64,000 bases of DNA, taken from the NCBI GenBank assembly GCA_963565915.1, contig OY751487.1, positions 1,736,001 to 1,800,000 on the forward strand, in the 5' to 3' direction. This document shows, piece after piece, positions 60,991 to 64,000 of this stretch. The translations under genes were made by a program, and so were the position numbers. The stretch's first letter is position 1, and each line of letters opens with the position of its first letter. The notes beneath the pieces were generated by a model. It ran no database searches and had not been told where the DNA came from. It worked only from the letters and a program-made list of their open reading frames with translations. This stretch comes from Entoloma clypeatum (lineage: Eukaryota; Basidiomycota; Agaricomycetes; Agaricales; Entolomataceae).

Positions 60991-63231
60991 TCACCCAGCA
61001 AAGCTCCAAATCTTGATATCAGAATCGTCACTACCCGAGACAATCTTGTCCTCTCCGAGTGCCAAGCAGCTCACAGCTGCTTGATGGCCTACCAGGGTAG
61101 TCGTGCACTTTCCCTCCTCACGAGACCACACCTAAACCCGCAGCAAAACAAAGGTTGTCAGAAGAGCTCAGAAGCCGAGATCCAACCAACACGTACCTTG
61201 ATCGTACGGTCATGGCTACCACTGACCAACCGAAGCTTATCGCTAACGACCGCCCACACACCTTCAATGTGACCAAAGAGCGTCCGCACAGCCTTTCCAG
61301 ACTCGATGTCCCAGAGCTTAATCGTGTTATCCAAGCTTCCGGAGATGAGGACCGGTTTTTTTCCATCGAGGAAAGGCAACGCTCCTTCTGATGCATTGGA
61401 AGAAGAGGAAGGCTGGGAAATTGCTGCAGCCGCCGCCGCCACCGCCACCGCTGGCGGCGGCGTAATGCTCAGGGCAGAATAAAGATTTGAGGGAGTTGTT
61501 GACGACTGTGCAGCAGAAGAAGGTGTGCCATTGTTGTCGTCATTGCATTCGCTCGCACTCAGCAGCTTGAGACTCTGGACTTGACTCATGTGCCCTGTCA
61601 TGATACGGAGACACGTGCGAACATTCAGGTCCCAAAGCCTGATCGTCCCATCGTCTGAAGCAGAAAACAGCATCTTGCCAGGGTCGATCTCGTGTGGCGT
61701 TCCAGTACCAGGGGGCGGCGATGCAATCCCACTAGACACATCAAAGAGCGATACGCTCGTGGACGCTGGACGTGCGCTCGGGTTTGCATCCCACAGCAGC
61801 ACCGCGTTGACCCAGTCGCTATGCCCCCGGAGCGTGAACGCGCGGCCTGTCCGCAGACTCCATACCTTGATCGTTGTGTCCACACTGCCGCTCGCCAGCA
61901 CGTTTGAGTCAAAATTGAGGCACACGACGCCCTCCGTGTGGCCCCTTAGGGTGCGTATGCACTGCCCGCGGCGCCAGTCCCACACCTTGAGCGTATTGTC
62001 CATACTCCCCGTAACGAGCTGGATGTCATCGAACTGCAGCGCACGGACGGCGCGCGTGTGGCCGCGGAGACAGTGCAGCTCGACGCCCGTGTCCATGTTC
62101 CAGACCCGGACGGTGCGGTCGTACGAGCCGGTAATAAGGACGGGGAAGGCGGGGTGGGAGAGGGTTTCGCTGAACTGGAGACACATGACGCCGTTGGTGT
62201 GGCCTTTGAGGGTGCGCACGGTGAACCGGCCACGGCGCCAGTTGCGCTCGATGGTCATGCGTTCGCTGTATACGTCCTTCCAGGGGCGGGTGCGGGATTG
62301 GGGGACGGGAATCGAGGTGATGAGTGCGCACGAGGATGCGGCTTGGGCTTCGTGGGGTATCGCGGGGGTAGATGAAGGGTAGCGCGGCCGGATATCCTCC
62401 TGGTCGGACCGCTGTCGCTTCAAAGGCGGCGCAACCAAATATCTCTCGGCGTCGCTCGTGCCTCGTTTCAGGGATGGCAGGGATGACGAGCGAGAGTGAG
62501 GATGATCGAGAGGAGGAGAGACCGATCCAGGTTGAAAGTTGCGCTTCTTCTCGAGGATGGGTAGGCCCCAGCCGCATTTATGGCACTTTTGGCCGATGTG
62601 TTGCTCGCAGATGCCGCGCCATAGTATATCGTCATCGGCAAGAGTCTTCCATTTGTGAGTGACCTGGGCGGCGCGGCAGAGAGACGTCGCGTCGAGGTAG
62701 CCCAGGATCTTGATCGAGACTTCTCTGGGTAGACATGCGAAGGGGTCGATCCGGATCAGGTGGGCGAGCTGCTCTGTGAGAAGGGAGAGCTGGGAGAAGC
62801 AGCACATGGTGAGCAGACCCTGGAGAATGAGGGCTCGGCGGGGATGGGAGGAGGAAGAGAAATTGGACCAGATGGCATTGACGGCTTCGCGTTCTTCAAG
62901 GGGCATCGCATCCAAGGACTGTGGGTGTGGTCAGAACTAATAACAGTGTAGACTGAAGAAATCAACGCGCCTGCTGCAGCTTGAGATTAGTTCCTTCATC
63001 CGCCATACGTTGATGGCGAACACAGAGCTTGCGGGACTTGCTCTGACCGCCTGGCGGGGGCGACGGGACCTCGCGCGGTGGTTCATGGTTTGGGCTGTCA
63101 TCATTCTCATCGAGAATGAGAGGGGTGTCTAAGAGGACCGGTTGGCTGGTTATGGACGAGACGTCAGTGGCGAGGCGGGGGGCAGGGAGGGTATCGCAGA
63201 CATAGGACGAGGGGGCAGGAGGAGCGGCCAT
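60991..63231 (-). CDS. CDC4: F-box WD40 protein, Cdc4/Fbw7-like SCF substrate receptor
   Basis: Substrate-recognition subunit of an SCF ubiquitin ligase that targets phosphorylated cell-cycle and developmental regulators. Start at 63229-63231 (MAAPPAPSSYVCDTLPAPRL; an in-frame ATG also lies at 63261). The disordered head is followed by ACLPREVSIKILGYLDATSL with CRAAQVTHKWKTLADDDILW (F-box, about 62730-62600). WD40 repeats come next: LKGHTNGVMCLQFSE, LRGHTRAVRALQFDD, LRGHTEGVVCLNFDS, LRGHSDWVNAVLLWD, MTGHMSQVQSLKLLS, LFGHIEGVWAVVSD and VGHQAAVSCLALGE. There are at least seven GH...WD-type units; the last one is on the final exon, ending SGSDDSDIKIWSFAG, stop at 60991-60993. Two long low-complexity inserts (Pro/Ala/Ser rich) interrupt the propeller. 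It ends 139 bp from the convergent kinase-RasGEF gene. Confidence 0.9.
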
Positions 63232-63442
63232 GACAGGGGAAATGCGGAAAGGACGTGGCAAGGGTCCAACAACGTTTTATGGAAATTTCACATAGTAATA
63301 GAGCAAAGTCCATTTTCACTGTCGCGTGACATGTCGCAATTTCTTGACCATCTCATCACGCAATATCAAAAAAAAAAAAACAATATCATGGATACACTAG
63401 GAAACAACAGCTATACAACACACAGCTTCGGTTTCTGTCATC

Positions 63443-64000
63443 TCAGTCCAACGAGATCTTCAGCTGTTCAAGAGGTATGGGCACAAACGAGTCCAACAAG
63501 ATCGACCGCGAGGCCAGCTCCCGCTCACAATACGGGGGCACTAACTGTCGGATAAGGTCCGGTCGTACGGAGAGCTCTGCTCCACGTCGTCAGCTCATCC
63601 CATACGTGACGTTGGCGCAATCCTCACTCACCTTCACGTGTAAAGTTAAATAGAGGGGGGAACTCTTTCCCGTTCGGCATTCGCTGCCCTTCAACACGGA
63701 GTTCGTCAAAGAACGGTTGCACCATCGCCTCCACAGCGCTAAGCCGCACTCCCGGCGTGTATTCCAACAACTTCGACACCAGATCTATCGCCTCCGGAGC
63801 CGTGCGAGGCCGGAAAACCTGCATAGAGCAAAACTGAGCAAGCAGTGTCATGCCGATGCTAAAAAAACGCACTTTTGAGAATGGGTGGGGTTTGATCTGG
63901 GGGAACTTGTGTTCCATGTAGTTGGGGTTCATCGTCTTTATTTGCTCCCGTGACGGCGTCCCAAGTACTTTGATGATTTCCACCAACTGGTCAATTCCGC
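63443..64000 (-). CDS. GSK3: Glycogen synthase kinase 3 (GSK3/shaggy), C-terminal part; 5' part off the window
   Basis: Ser/Thr kinase of the CMGC group. Visible part, from the right edge inward: [40 protein letters not shown], an intron, [20 protein letters not shown] and [20 protein letters not shown]. Then [14 protein letters not shown] joins across an intron (donor after 63634) to the last exon, [20 protein letters not shown], ending [12 protein letters not shown], stop at 63443-63445. The APEAIDL...YTP.RLSA block and the NPNY...FPQIK block are specific to GSK3 among kinases. The catalytic lobe with the HRD and DFG motifs lies outside the window. The neighbour CDC4 recognises phosphodegrons that GSK3 can create in other systems. 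Confidence 0.95.

Noticed and set aside
61588..62382. Plus-strand open frame of 264 codons
   Set aside because: Antisense to the clear WD40 repeats of the Cdc4-like gene, with no start context or domain.

Overview
The window looks like a gene-dense nuclear stretch of a filamentous basidiomycete, most likely an Agaricomycete. The evidence is: many introns of about 45-65 nt with GT-AG ends, very short intergenic spacers, fungal families (Zn2Cys6 regulator, fungal GSK3 tail, formin, class V myosin), and a kinase-RasGEF fusion of the type I associate with mushroom-forming fungi. No species can be named from sequence alone. I find 27 host protein genes (two run off the window ends), one intron-containing tRNA-Leu gene and one near full-length but disabled non-LTR retrotransposon.

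Layout, left to right. 1-2760 (-) 2-oxoglutarate dehydrogenase E1 (3' end outside). 3020-7502 (+) cohesin SMC3. 7853-11066 (+) Zn2Cys6 transcription factor with a Gln/His-rich tail. 11286-12680 (-) Nup37-like WD40 nucleoporin. 12732-12917 (+) small membrane ORF whose stop overlaps the start of UMP/CMP kinase (12917-13852, +). 13928-15239 (-) lipid kinase. 15302-16760 (+) NIT2-type omega-amidase. 16907-18377 (+) farnesylatable DnaJ. 18632-19193 (-) C2orf76/UPF0538-like protein. 19249-20449 (+) unrecognised gene. 20531-23321 (+) COG4. 23382-24320 (-) ESCRT-III Vps2. 24373-25339 (+) AN1 zinc-finger Cuz1/ZFAND1-like. 25469-31111 (-) class V myosin. 31379-31791 (+) small membrane protein. 32108-33460 (-) disordered protein. 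33459-36679 (+) GH63 glucosidase I. 36938-42422 (-) formin. 42541-43678 (+) secreted PEBP-like, probably GPI-anchored protein. 44158-47054 (-) RBM5-like splicing factor. 47131-47571 (+) complex I NDUFB4-like subunit. 47690-48477 (-) COQ7. 48553-49713 (+) protein with three RVR-PGG repeats.

The right part holds the tRNA-Leu(TAA) gene (49709-49803, -), a LINE (about 49860-56495, +) ending in a 37-nt A tract, a protein kinase-RasGEF fusion gene starting only about 120 bp after that tract (56619-60851), a Cdc4/Fbw7-like F-box WD40 gene (60991-63231, -), and the 3' part of GSK3 (63443-64000, -).

Most genes are housekeeping and unrelated in pathway. Three concern polarised growth and membrane traffic (myosin V, formin, COG4/Vps2), and two concern mitochondrial respiration (NDUFB4-like, COQ7). 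CDC4 and GSK3 are adjacent; GSK3 is a known phosphodegron kinase for Cdc4/Fbw7 substrates. The accessory part is the LINE and its surroundings. The points most worth a second look are the TGATG-coupled small membrane ORF, the kinase-RasGEF fusion with a LINE in its promoter region, the overlapping divergent start codons at 33458-33461, the 11-nt microexon, and the three-repeat RVR-PGG protein with a probable GC-AG intron.
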